Source of the DNA: an uncultured Pelagibacteraceae bacterium | GTDB taxonomy: Bacteria; Pseudomonadota; Alphaproteobacteria; Pelagibacterales; Pelagibacteraceae | Length of the DNA stretch: 64,000 nucleotides | Direction of reading: 5' to 3' | Assembly (NCBI GenBank): GCA_902555945.1 | Contig: CACDUS010000001.1 | Coordinates: forward strand, 1 to 64,000 | Part shown: positions 41,638 to 51,500 of the stretch, piece by piece | How positions within the stretch are numbered: position 1 is the stretch's first letter | Layout: each line of letters starts with the position of its first letter | Made by a program: the position numbers and the translations under genes | The notes under the pieces: model-generated | The model's input: only the letters and a program-made list of their open reading frames with translations | Database searches by the model: none | What the model was told of the DNA's origin: nothing

Positions 41638-42891
41638 ATGAGTTCTGAAACAAAGCAAATATTAACAACAGATGGAATACCTCTTGAGGTAAGTCTAAAG
41701 AAAGCTGAAAGAAAAAATAAAATTAAAGCTTTCTTGCTTGTTGCTCCTTTATTACTTTTTTTGATAATAACATACGTGTTTCCGATAGGAGATATGTTGT
41801 TGAGAAGTGTTGACGACAAGATGGTTACACAAATGCTCCCTAAAACTTTTAAAGCAATGGAAAATTGGGATGGACAAGAATTACCTGAGGAAGAGGTTTT
41901 TGCAGCTTTTCATGAGGACTTTCTAAAATTAGTAGAGGAGAAGCGAGAGGGTAAATTATCAACTCAACTTAATTACACAAAAAATGGATTTAAAAGTATT
42001 ATCAAAAAACTAAGAAGAGCATCCAAAAAATTTGAAGAAGGAAATTATAAAGAACAAATAATGTCAGTCCACAAAAGATGGGCTGATGTAGAATACTGGA
42101 GAGCAATTAAAAGAAGAGCTCCTGAAGTTACAAGTCAAAAATATCTAAAAGCAATGGATATGTATAAAAATGAAGATGGCAATATAGTAAGTGTTGAAGA
42201 AGATAGAAGGATACATAGAGTGTTGTGGCTTAGAACTTTGGAAATTGCATTCTTTGTTACGGTCTTTTGTTTTTTAATGGCCTATCCGATAGCTCATTTG
42301 TTAGCTACTTTACCCATGAAGTATAGTAACCTACTAATGATTTGCGTACTGCTTCCGTTTTGGACTTCATTGTTAGTAAGAACCGCAAGTTGGATGATCT
42401 TGTTGCAACAACAAGGAGTAGTAAATGATTTCTTTGTTTGGACTGGACTTGTTGCAGACGATAATAGACCTGAAATGATGTACAATAAAACAGGAAGTTA
42501 TGTAGCCATGACTCAGATCTTATTACCATTTATGGTTCTACCTCTTTATAGCGTTATGAAAACTATCTCACCAAGCTTGATGAGAGCTGGAAAGTCATTA
42601 GGTGGAACACCATTTGTGGCATTCTGGAAAGTTTATTTCCCATTAACTATTCCAGGAATAGGTGCTGGCTGTTTATTAGTATTTATTTTAGCGATAGGTT
42701 ATTACATTACCCCAGCTTTAGTTGGTGGTGCATCAGGGACTTTAATTAGTAATCAGATTGCCTTCCACATGAAAAGCACATTAGATTGGAGTTTTGCATC
42801 AGCAATGGGGTTAATGTTATTGAGTGGAGTATTGGTGATTTATTGGCTTTATAATAAAATAGTTGGAATTGATAATATTAAATTAGGATAA
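41638..42891 (+). CDS. potB: Polyamine-type ABC transporter permease (PotB-like) with large extracytoplasmic insertion
   Basis: BPD permease EAA region SLGGTPFVAFWKVYFPLTIPGI. Confidence 0.9.
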   Translation: MSSETKQILTTDGIPLEVSLKKAERKNKIKAFLLVAPLLLFLIITYVFPIGDMLLRSVDDKMVTQMLPKTFKAMENWDGQELPEEEVFAAFHEDFLKLVEEKREGKLSTQLNYTKNGFKSIIKKLRRASKKFEEGNYKEQIMSVHKRWADVEYWRAIKRRAPEVTSQKYLKAMDMYKNEDGNIVSVEEDRRIHRVLWLRTLEIAFFVTVFCFLMAYPIAHLLATLPMKYSNLLMICVLLPFWTSLLVRTASWMILLQQQGVVNDFFVWTGLVADDNRPEMMYNKTGSYVAMTQILLPFMVLPLYSVMKTISPSLMRAGKSLGGTPFVAFWKVYFPLTIPGIGAGCLLVFILAIGYYITPALVGGASGTLISNQIAFHMKSTLDWSFASAMGLMLLSGVLVIYWLYNKIVGIDNIKLG

Positions 42892-42896
42892 TTAAA

Positions 42897-43751
42897 ATGG
42901 CTTTACCAAAATATACAGAACCACATTATAGAATTTGGCATTATGTATATTTAACAATTTGTGGTGCTGTTTTCTTTTTTTTAATTGCACCTTTATTTGT
43001 AATCTTTCCATTATCATTTAATGCAGAAGAATTTTTAAGTTTCTCTGAAGGTATGAAGCGTCTAGATCCAGATGCCTTTTCATTAAGATGGTATAAAGAT
43101 ATGATTTATGGAACAAAAAATCCTTGGGGATTAGCCGCAAAAAATAGTTTTATCATTGCAATATTTGCCACCATTGGTTCAGTAATCCTGGGAACAGTTG
43201 CTGCTTTAGGATTGAGCAGTAGACATATGCCTTATAAAGGATTGATCATGGCTGTATTAATTTCTCCAATGATTGTTCCTTTAATCATTTCTGGTGTTGC
43301 AATATTTTTCTTTATGGCAAAAGCTGGTTTAGCAGCAACGCATACAGGAATAGTTTTAGCTCATATCATTTTAGGAACACCATTTGTTGTGATTACAGTA
43401 ACAGCAACACTCTCAGGTTTTGATCATAGTGTAACAAGAGCTGCTGCAAGTTTGGGTAGTGATCCAGTTAATACATTTATGAAAATTACTTTACCTTTAA
43501 TTCTTCCTGGAGTTATATCGGGAGGATTATTTGCATTTGTTACATCTTTTGATGAAGTAGTTGTTGTTTTATTTTTAGCTGGATTAGAAAATACAACTAT
43601 ACCTATTCAAATGTGGACGGGTTTAAGAGAACAGTTAAGTCCAACGATTTTAGCTGTTGCGACTTGTTTGATTATATTATCAACATTGATATTAGTTACT
43701 GCTGAGCTTTTAAGAAGAAGATCTGAAAGACTCAGAGGTATAAATCGATAG
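42897..43751 (+). CDS. potC: Polyamine-type ABC transporter permease (PotC-like)
   Basis: AAASLGSDPVNTFMKITLPLILPGVISG EAA motif. Confidence 0.92.
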   Translation: MALPKYTEPHYRIWHYVYLTICGAVFFFLIAPLFVIFPLSFNAEEFLSFSEGMKRLDPDAFSLRWYKDMIYGTKNPWGLAAKNSFIIAIFATIGSVILGTVAALGLSSRHMPYKGLIMAVLISPMIVPLIISGVAIFFFMAKAGLAATHTGIVLAHIILGTPFVVITVTATLSGFDHSVTRAAASLGSDPVNTFMKITLPLILPGVISGGLFAFVTSFDEVVVVLFLAGLENTTIPIQMWTGLREQLSPTILAVATCLIILSTLILVTAELLRRRSERLRGINR

Positions 43752-43763
43752 TAAAATTATTTC

Positions 43764-45986
43764 ATGAAGATTAAGAATGTAGTGGTGATTGGCTCAGGAA
43801 CAATGGGCAGTGGAATAGCTGCACATCTTTGTAATGCAAATATTCCTGTTACTTTATTAGATTTAAAAACTGAAATAAGTGAAAATGCAAGAGAACGAAT
43901 TCATAAATCAAGACCACCATTATTAATTGATAAATCTAAGATAAATAATATTAAAGTTGGAAATATTTCAGATGATTTTTCTGTAGTAGAGAAAGCTGAT
44001 TGGATTGTTGAAGCAGTAGTAGAAAGAATAGATATAAAACATCAAATTTATGAAAAGATTTTTAAAAGCAGGAAAGAAGGCGCAATAGTTTCATCTAATA
44101 CTTCTTCAATACCAATTAAAGTTTTGTCACAAAATTTAAATAAAGATCAAAAAAAAGATTTTTGTATTACACATTTTTTTAATCCTGTCAGGTATATGGG
44201 ACTTCTGGAAATCGTTAAGAATGAAGACAATGATCTGAATAAAATTAATCAATTAAAAGAATTCTGTGAAGTGGAATTAGGAAAAGGAGCTATCGTTTGC
44301 AATGATACGCCTGGCTTTTTAGGAAACAGGGTAGGTGTTTACGCTATGCAAATTGCAATGACTGAGGCTTTTAAGATGAAACTTTCTGTTGAAGAGGCGG
44401 ATGCAATATTTGGAAGACCAATGGGTATTCCAAAAACAGGAGTTTTTGGTTTGTATGATTTAATTGGAATTGATTTAATGGCTGATGTTCTAAAAAGTTT
44501 TATCAAAGAACTTCCAAAATCTGATGAATTTCATGAAGTTGCAAAAGAAATACCGTTGGTAAAAAAATTAATTGAAACTGGATATACAGGAAGAAAAGGC
44601 AAAGGTGGCTTTTATAGAATGAAAAAGACTGAGAGTGGAAAAGTCATGGAAGCTATAAATCTTCAGACAGGTGATTATTCTCTGAGTAAAAAAATTGATA
44701 TAAAATCTGACAAGGTTGATCTAAAAAATCTTATTAAAAGAAATGACAAATATGGTGAGTATGCTTGGTCTGTTTTAGAAAAAATTATTAAATATGCCTC
44801 ATCATTAGTTCCAGCAATTACAAAAGAATTCAATGATATAGATGAAGCTATGAGACTTGGTTTTAACTGGGCTAAGGGACCTTTTGAAATGCTTGAGGAA
44901 ATTGGAGTGAAAAACTTTTTTGAAAAAGTTGATAATTTTGAAGGAAATAAGTTTTTAGAGAATTTAGCTAAAACAAAAAATGAAAATTTTTATGGTGAAA
45001 GACAAAAATACACATCAATAGAAACTTTAGGCAAAGTTAAAAAAACTGCCTCAAATGTTGATGGAAATAGCTCAGCATCAATTTACAGATTTAATGATTA
45101 CAATATAGTTGAGTTTACAACTAAAGCTAATGCACTGGATTATGACTCGATGGATGCTCTTAAGAAAGCAACTGATAAGCCTTTGATTATTATTAATGAG
45201 AGTATGCAATTTTCAGCTGGTGTAAATTTAACCTATACGATGGAATTTGCTGACAAGAATGACTTTAAATCAATTGAAAAATTTATCAGGTACTTTCAAG
45301 AAACTTGTAAACATTTAAAGTATTCTAAATATCCAGTTATATCCGCACCATCTGGACTTACTTTGGGAGGTGGATTTGAAGTTTTAGTTCAAAGTAATTT
45401 TGTAGCTTCTCACACAAACATTGTGATTGGATTAGTAGAGACTATTGTTGGTTTAATTCCTGCAGGTGGAGGATGCAAAGAAATGTTAGGTAGGTGGTTA
45501 AATACAGATGAAGCAAAAAAAGATCCTAATTTTGCACCATTAAAAGTCTTTGATATTATTGGATATGGCAGAACAGCTACTTCTCCAGTTGAAGCAGAAC
45601 CATTGAAATATTTATTACCTGAAAACAAAAAAATAATGAATAGAAATAGCTTATTAGAAGTTTCAAAGAAAATTTTAGAGGAGAACAAAAACTTTAAATC
45701 TCCAAATGAACTTCAGTTTAATTTACCTGGAAAAGCAGTGATTGGAGAAATGAATAAGATTTTAGAAAAACTTTATAATGAGAAAGTTATTTTAGATCAT
45801 GGCTTAACTGTTGCGAAAGAATTAGCTCATGTTTTAAGTGGTGGAGAAACAACATTTGACAAAACTTTATCAGAAAACGATTTATTTAAATTAGAGCTTG
45901 ATGCTTTTATGAAATTAATAGAGATGAAACAAACTCAAGATAGAATAAAGCATACTCTAGCTACGGGGAAGCCGTTAGTTAATTAA
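43764..45986 (+). CDS. 3-hydroxyacyl-CoA dehydrogenase (N-term) / enoyl-CoA hydratase-like (C-term) protein
   Basis: N-term GSGTMGSGIAAHLCN and THFFNPVRYMGLLEIV; C-term SAPSGLTLGGGFEV...GLVETIVGLIPAGGG. Confidence 0.88.
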   Translation: MKIKNVVVIGSGTMGSGIAAHLCNANIPVTLLDLKTEISENARERIHKSRPPLLIDKSKINNIKVGNISDDFSVVEKADWIVEAVVERIDIKHQIYEKIFKSRKEGAIVSSNTSSIPIKVLSQNLNKDQKKDFCITHFFNPVRYMGLLEIVKNEDNDLNKINQLKEFCEVELGKGAIVCNDTPGFLGNRVGVYAMQIAMTEAFKMKLSVEEADAIFGRPMGIPKTGVFGLYDLIGIDLMADVLKSFIKELPKSDEFHEVAKEIPLVKKLIETGYTGRKGKGGFYRMKKTESGKVMEAINLQTGDYSLSKKIDIKSDKVDLKNLIKRNDKYGEYAWSVLEKIIKYASSLVPAITKEFNDIDEAMRLGFNWAKGPFEMLEEIGVKNFFEKVDNFEGNKFLENLAKTKNENFYGERQKYTSIETLGKVKKTASNVDGNSSASIYRFNDYNIVEFTTKANALDYDSMDALKKATDKPLIIINESMQFSAGVNLTYTMEFADKNDFKSIEKFIRYFQETCKHLKYSKYPVISAPSGLTLGGGFEVLVQSNFVASHTNIVIGLVETIVGLIPAGGGCKEMLGRWLNTDEAKKDPNFAPLKVFDIIGYGRTATSPVEAEPLKYLLPENKKIMNRNSLLEVSKKILEENKNFKSPNELQFNLPGKAVIGEMNKILEKLYNEKVILDHGLTVAKELAHVLSGGETTFDKTLSENDLFKLELDAFMKLIEMKQTQDRIKHTLATGKPLVN

Positions 45987-46622
45987 TAACCTTAAAGAAT
46001 TAATAAAATCAGGTCTTAAAACATATTCTGATTTATCTAAATATTTTATTTTTTCTAAAACTTCTATTCCATAAATTACTTTACCTATTGGAGTATACTC
46101 ACCTTCATAAAGAGGCTCATCCTGCAGAATAATAAAAAACTGACTATCTTCAGTGTCATATTTTTTAGCCCTTGCTAAACCGACACTTCCTCTAACATAA
46201 TTAAATTCTTCATCAACTTCAGACTTAATTTGACCTAAACCAGATTTACCTGTTCCAATTTTTCCATAATCAACATTCCCTTTTTTCCCAAACTCAAGAT
46301 CGCCAGCTTGAACAAGTTTATCTTTAATAACTCTATGGAATGCCACATCATCATAGGCTTTAGATTTTATTAAAGTTGTAAATCTTTCCACTCCATTAGG
46401 AGAAATTTCTGGATACAATTCAATAATTACATTTCCACAACCAACATTTAAAATTGCAATATTTTTTGGATTTTCAAAATTTATTTTTTGAGGATCATAG
46501 TTTTTTACAAACAAACATTTATCTTTTAATAATAAAAAAGAAGTAAGAGTAAATAAACCTAAAACTAAAATGAATATAAATATTATTTTTTCGGAGGTTG
46601 AAGCTTTAATTTTTTCAATCAT
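45975..46622 (-). CDS. Cyclophilin-type peptidyl-prolyl cis-trans isomerase, membrane-anchored
   Basis: VAFHRVIKDKLVQAGD, SQFFIIL; N-terminal TM. Confidence 0.9.
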   Translation of the reverse strand: MIEKIKASTSEKIIFIFILVLGLFTLTSFLLLKDKCLFVKNYDPQKINFENPKNIAILNVGCGNVIIELYPEISPNGVERFTTLIKSKAYDDVAFHRVIKDKLVQAGDLEFGKKGNVDYGKIGTGKSGLGQIKSEVDEEFNYVRGSVGLARAKKYDTEDSQFFIILQDEPLYEGEYTPIGKVIYGIEVLEKIKYLDKSEYVLRPDFINSLRLLIN

Positions 46623-47341
46623 AAAATAAAATCAACATCAATTTTCAATAAAGCATCTTTTATAAATTCAATCTTTTTTTCAAGTATAGGGTCGATTGTA
46701 TTGGGTAAACTTCCATACATTAAGTGAGAAAAAACTTCAGCCATATCTTCAGAAGCAGTTGATTGTGAATACTCAGTTATAAAACCACTAGGATTTGAGT
46801 ATGTTTCTAATCCTATTTTTTTTGTACATGTTGAACATTCGGCATAATTAAATTCTCTAGGATTATAGCTTGACCACGTGTTTTCATCAAAAATTTCTTT
46901 AAAAGTATCATTTATAATATGGAATACTTCATGATGAATTACTCTTTCAAAATATTTTTCATTAAACTTAATGTCTAAGATTAAAGTTTTCATTATATTG
47001 TCTGGGATACCAGCAGTTCCAATTCCTGAAATTGATAGGTCTTCACATAGAACTATATATTTTAAGTTTATTTTTTTTAGGAAACTTTTTGAATATTTGT
47101 TAAGATTTTTTTCAATAATTGCATATTTTTTATCTAAGTCTTGTTTTGAGGATGTGTAACAATTAATATTATTATCAACTCCAATAGTAAAAGGTTGTTT
47201 AGCATATAAATATCTTAATTTATTTTCAGTTTTGATATTATAAATTTCAAGGTTTGGGATTTTTATTAACTGGTAAATAGTATCTGCTTGAGCAGCAGAA
47301 ATTAAAAATAAACACAATAAAATGAACTTAAATAATTTCAT
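46619..47341 (-). CDS. Secreted protein with zincin-like HExxH motif
   Basis: HHEVFHIIND; signal peptide MKLFKFILLCLFLISAAQA if start is at 47341 (ORF-track start 47608 overlaps speB). Confidence 0.72.
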   Translation of the reverse strand: MKLFKFILLCLFLISAAQADTIYQLIKIPNLEIYNIKTENKLRYLYAKQPFTIGVDNNINCYTSSKQDLDKKYAIIEKNLNKYSKSFLKKINLKYIVLCEDLSISGIGTAGIPDNIMKTLILDIKFNEKYFERVIHHEVFHIINDTFKEIFDENTWSSYNPREFNYAECSTCTKKIGLETYSNPSGFITEYSQSTASEDMAEVFSHLMYGSLPNTIDPILEKKIEFIKDALLKIDVDFIL

Positions 47342-47395
47342 AAAAAGTATTATTGAAGATATTCCAAATTGTAAGAATGTGATAGAGTTTTTACA

Positions 47396-48355
47396 ATGAA
47401 AAAAAAATCTAACAAGGAACCAATCCAACCAGTAAGTGGAACTAAAGTACCTAGGTTTGCTGGTCCCTCTACTTTTGCAAGGTTGCCAGAATTGAGAGAT
47501 GTTGAATATTGTGATGTCGCAATAGTTGGTATTCCATTTGATGCAGGTACGAGTTATAGGCCAGGTGCTAGATTTGGACCTCAAAGTATTAGGCAAGCTT
47601 CGAGACATTTAAGAACAAACTATCATCCTAGTTATGATGTGGAACCCTTCAAAGTTCAACAAGTTGCAGATGCTGGTGACATTACTTGTAATCCTTTCAA
47701 TATTAATGAAGCTATAAAACAAATAGAGGAGGGTGCAACTGATTTACTTAAAAAAACTGGAGGCATAATAAGTTTAGGTGGTGATCACACAATTGCATTT
47801 CCATTATTAAAAGCAGTGAATAAAGTTAATAACGGTCCAGTTGCTTTAGTTCATTTTGATGCACATTTAGATACTTGGGATACTTATTTTGGTGCTCCCT
47901 TTACACACGGAACTCCTTTTAGAAGAGCTAGAGAGGAAAATTTATTTTTAGATGATGCTTCAATGCATGTAGGGATTAGAGGACCTTTGTATAGTAGAAA
48001 CGATATTAAAAATGATGAAAGTTTTGGATTTAAAATTATTCATTGTGATGATTTTCAAACAGAAGGCACAGATAAAATTGCTGAAAGAATTCGAAAAAGA
48101 GTTGGTGATAACCCACTATATTTATCAATTGATATAGATGTACTAGATCCTGCTTTTGCACCTGGAACAGGTACACCAGAGATAGCAGGAATGACCACAA
48201 GAGAAATGGTTAATGTGATAAGAGGTTTATCTGGAATGAATTTGATTTCAGCAGATGTAGTAGAAGTTTCACCAGCATATGATCATGCAGAAGTAACATC
48301 TTTAGCTGCAGCAACAATTGTTTATGAATTAACTAATTTGTTTGCAAAAAAATAA
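47396..48355 (+). CDS. speB: Agmatinase/ureohydrolase family protein
   Basis: SLGGDHTIAFP, VHFDAHLDTWD, SIDIDVLDPAFAPGTGTPE manganese ligands. Confidence 0.9.
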   Translation: MKKKSNKEPIQPVSGTKVPRFAGPSTFARLPELRDVEYCDVAIVGIPFDAGTSYRPGARFGPQSIRQASRHLRTNYHPSYDVEPFKVQQVADAGDITCNPFNINEAIKQIEEGATDLLKKTGGIISLGGDHTIAFPLLKAVNKVNNGPVALVHFDAHLDTWDTYFGAPFTHGTPFRRAREENLFLDDASMHVGIRGPLYSRNDIKNDESFGFKIIHCDDFQTEGTDKIAERIRKRVGDNPLYLSIDIDVLDPAFAPGTGTPEIAGMTTREMVNVIRGLSGMNLISADVVEVSPAYDHAEVTSLAAATIVYELTNLFAKK

Positions 48356-48375
48356 GGAAAGGTTAGGAGTCTGTT

Positions 48376-49812
48376 ATGGAAAACAAAAAAAACTTTTATA
48401 TTGATGGAAAATGGGTAACCCCAAAAAGCAAAGAAGAAATTAAAGTAATTGATCCTGCAACAGAGGAAAATTGTGCAGTCATATCTTTAGGCAATAAAGA
48501 TGATGTCAATGATGCAGTGAGTGCAGCAAAAAGGGCATATAGCTCATGGGCATTTTCTACTAAAGAGGAAAGAATTAAATTATTAGAAAAACTTTACGAA
48601 AATTATAAAAAAAGATGGGCTGATATTGCTGAAGCAATCACTTTGGAAATGGGTGCACCAAAAGATTTTGCAACAAAACTTCAAGCAGGTACAGGCGCTG
48701 CACATTTAAAATCATTTATAAGATATTTAAAAAACTTTGAATTTGAAAAACCTTTAGGTGATCATGCACCTAACCAAAGACTTATTTATGAACCAAAAGG
48801 TGTTTGTGCTTTAATAACTCCTTGGAACTGGCCAATGAACCAAGTTTGTTTAAAAGTAATGCCAGCTATAGCATCTGGATGTACTATGGTTTTAAAACCA
48901 TCTGAACTTGCTCCTTTATCATCAATGATACTCGCAGAGTTGATTGACGAAACTAAATTTCCTGCAGGAGTGTTTAATTTAGTAAATGGAGATGGTGCCA
49001 CAACTGGAGATGCTTTAACAAGTCATCCAGATATAAATATGATTTCATTCACAGGTTCAACAAGAGCAGGTGCTTTAATTTCTCAAAATGCAGCAAAAGA
49101 TTTTAAAAGAGTAAGTCTTGAATTAGGTGGAAAAGGTGCAAATATTATCTTTAAAGATGCTGATCCTGAAGCAATAGAAAGAGGCGCATTAAGATGTTTC
49201 AGAAATTCAGGGCAATCATGTAATGCTCCAACAAGAATGCTAGTAGAAAAATCAATGTACAATGAGGCAATAGAAAGATTAAAAAAATATACTGAAACTT
49301 TTGAAGTTGGTGATCCAAAAAAAGAAGGTGAACATATAGGACCTGTAATTTCTGAAACTCAGTATAATAAAATTCAAACTTTAATTAAAAAGGGTATTGA
49401 CGAAGGGGCAAAACTGGTTGCAGGAGGACCAGGTAAACCTAAAGGTTTAGAAAAAGGATATTTTGTAAAACCCACTGTATTTGCTGATGTAAATAATGAA
49501 ATGGAAATTGCCAGAACAGAAATTTTTGGACCAGTTTTGTCAGTAATGCCTTTTGAAACAGAGGAAGAAGCTATTGAAATAGCTAATGACACTCCATACG
49601 GATTAACAAATTATATTCAAACACAAGATAAAGAAAAAGTTAAAAGAGTTGCAAGAAAACTTAGATCAGGAATGGTAGATGTTAACGGAGCTGGAATTGC
49701 AGTAGATGCTCCATTTGGAGGCTTTAAACATTCTGGCATTGGTAGAGAAGCAGGGGAACATGGTCTTGAAGAGTTTTTAGAAGTAAAAGCAGTTGGTGGT
49801 TGGAATAATTGA
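48376..49812 (+). CDS. NAD(P)-dependent aldehyde dehydrogenase
   Basis: LELGGKGANIIF, FRNSGQSCNAPTR. Confidence 0.93.
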   Translation: MENKKNFYIDGKWVTPKSKEEIKVIDPATEENCAVISLGNKDDVNDAVSAAKRAYSSWAFSTKEERIKLLEKLYENYKKRWADIAEAITLEMGAPKDFATKLQAGTGAAHLKSFIRYLKNFEFEKPLGDHAPNQRLIYEPKGVCALITPWNWPMNQVCLKVMPAIASGCTMVLKPSELAPLSSMILAELIDETKFPAGVFNLVNGDGATTGDALTSHPDINMISFTGSTRAGALISQNAAKDFKRVSLELGGKGANIIFKDADPEAIERGALRCFRNSGQSCNAPTRMLVEKSMYNEAIERLKKYTETFEVGDPKKEGEHIGPVISETQYNKIQTLIKKGIDEGAKLVAGGPGKPKGLEKGYFVKPTVFADVNNEMEIARTEIFGPVLSVMPFETEEEAIEIANDTPYGLTNYIQTQDKEKVKRVARKLRSGMVDVNGAGIAVDAPFGGFKHSGIGREAGEHGLEEFLEVKAVGGWNN

Positions 49813-49843
49813 TTTAATTTTTTGTCATATGTTCATTTTAGGT

Positions 49844-49983
49844 CAGCATTAAATTGATGTTGGTAGGCTTTATTTCTAGACAAACTTATAAAAAATATTT
49901 GTTTGTAATTATCATTTAAAAAGATACGGTTCAGTTGGAGATACAGAAAGTTGCGATTCTTTATTAGTTATAACTCGTAACTT
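49844..49983 (+). promoter_or_regulatory. Structured 5' leader upstream of NCS1 permease (three predicted hairpins)
   Basis: CAGCAT/ATGTTG (49844-49862), ACAAAC/GTTTGT (49880-49906), 9-bp AAGTTGCGA/TCGTAACTT (49948-49983), then SD GGAGG. Confidence 0.4.
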
Positions 49984-50000
49984 AAATATAGGAGGATAAA

Positions 50001-51452
50001 ATGAGTAAATCAAAATCGCTCTACAATTCAGATTTAGCACCAACTCCATCAAATAAAAAAAATTGGGGATGGTTTGAAATCTTTAACGTATGGGCAAATG
50101 ATGTTCAAAGTTTATTTGGATATACTTTAGCAGCATCATTATTTTTAGCCTCAGGATTAAACGGTTGGGCAGTATTTTTAGCATTAATACTTGCTGGCTT
50201 TTTTATCATGTGGTTAGTTAACTTATCAGGAAAACCTAGTGTTAAACATGGAATTCCCTATCCAGTATTCGCTCGAGTAAGTATGGGTGTTTTTGGCGCA
50301 AACTTTCCTGCGATGGCAAGAGGTCTTGTTGCTATGTTCTGGTACGGAGCACAAACTTATGCAGCATCTACTGCGGTAGCACTTCTGATTACAGGTATTA
50401 CTGGAAATCCAGGTACTGAAATGTTCTTAGGAATGACAGGAGTTATGTGGGTGTCATTTATATTTGTGTCAGCGTTTCAAGTTTATTTATTTTGGCAAGG
50501 CGTAGATCTTGTTAAAAGATTCTTAAACTTTGCAGGACCAGCAGTTTATGTTGTTATGGTTTTACTAATGATAGTAATCTGGTTTAAAGCTGGTGGAGGT
50601 CTTTTATCAGAAGTTGGAGAAATCTTTTCTGGAGGAGCACGTTCTGGCGGATTTGAAGGCTTAGGTTCTTTTGGAGCTTTCTTAGCAGTATTTTCAATAA
50701 TGGTAGGATATTTTGCTGCTGTTGTTATTAACTTTGGTGATTTCGCTAGATTTGTAAAAAATGAAGATGAAATGAAAAAAGGTAACCTATGGGGATTAGT
50801 AGGAAACGTTATTTTCTTCTCATTTATTACATTAATGATCACTGGTGGAACAATTGCTATTTTTGGAGAGTATGTAGCAAATCCTACTGATATGGTAGCT
50901 AAAGTAGATAATATCGTACTAACAATTGTTGCAGCTTTTGCATTCTTTGCAGCGACTGTTGGTATTAATATGGTTGCTAACTTTATACCTCCTGCATATG
51001 ACCTTGCAAATTTAATGCCAAGCAAAATTAATTTCAGAATTGGTGGTTTAATAACCGCTGCTTTTGGTTTTGTTATTGGTGGTATGTGGGTCGCAGTAAT
51101 TACTCAAATGGGTTTATTCCCATTTGTAAACACTCTAGGTGCAATTTTAGCTCCAGTGTTTGGTATAATGATTGTTGACTATTATGTTATTAAAAAACAA
51201 AAATTAGATGTTGATGATTTATTTACAGACTCACCAAGAGGTAAATATCATTATAATGGGGGTTTCAATGGCAAGGGAATGCTAGCATGGGTGCTATCAG
51301 GTTATATTGCTGTTGGTACTGTATGGCCAAACATCTTATTCTTGGGATTAGATGATTTCTTCGCTAACTTAGGCGGCGGCGGCGGATATGCATGGATAAT
51401 TGGAGCATCGCTAGGTGCTTTAATTCACTTAGCAATATCATCTAAAAGATAA
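50001..51452 (+). CDS. NCS1-family nucleobase/allantoin-type permease
   Basis: NSDLAPTPSNKKNWGWFEIFNVWANDVQSLFGYTLAASLF NCS1 signature. Confidence 0.9.
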   Translation: MSKSKSLYNSDLAPTPSNKKNWGWFEIFNVWANDVQSLFGYTLAASLFLASGLNGWAVFLALILAGFFIMWLVNLSGKPSVKHGIPYPVFARVSMGVFGANFPAMARGLVAMFWYGAQTYAASTAVALLITGITGNPGTEMFLGMTGVMWVSFIFVSAFQVYLFWQGVDLVKRFLNFAGPAVYVVMVLLMIVIWFKAGGGLLSEVGEIFSGGARSGGFEGLGSFGAFLAVFSIMVGYFAAVVINFGDFARFVKNEDEMKKGNLWGLVGNVIFFSFITLMITGGTIAIFGEYVANPTDMVAKVDNIVLTIVAAFAFFAATVGINMVANFIPPAYDLANLMPSKINFRIGGLITAAFGFVIGGMWVAVITQMGLFPFVNTLGAILAPVFGIMIVDYYVIKKQKLDVDDLFTDSPRGKYHYNGGFNGKGMLAWVLSGYIAVGTVWPNILFLGLDDFFANLGGGGGYAWIIGASLGALIHLAISSKR

Positions 51453-51467
51453 TTAAAAATTTAAATT

Positions 51468-51500
51468 AAAGCCCATCAATTTTTATTGATGGGCTTTTTT
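51468..51500. terminator. Bidirectional intrinsic terminator
   Basis: 13-bp stem AAAGCCCATCAAT/ATTGATGGGCTTT, loop TTTT, between convergent genes. Confidence 0.9.

Noticed and set aside
47342-47608. N-terminal extension of the 46619-47608 minus-strand ORF
   Set aside because: Overlaps the agmatinase-family gene on the other strand; a proper signal peptide begins at 47341.
50546-51025. 159-aa minus-strand ORF inside the NCS1 permease gene
   Set aside because: Shadow ORF of a conserved membrane protein; K/T/P/I-rich translation with no domain features.
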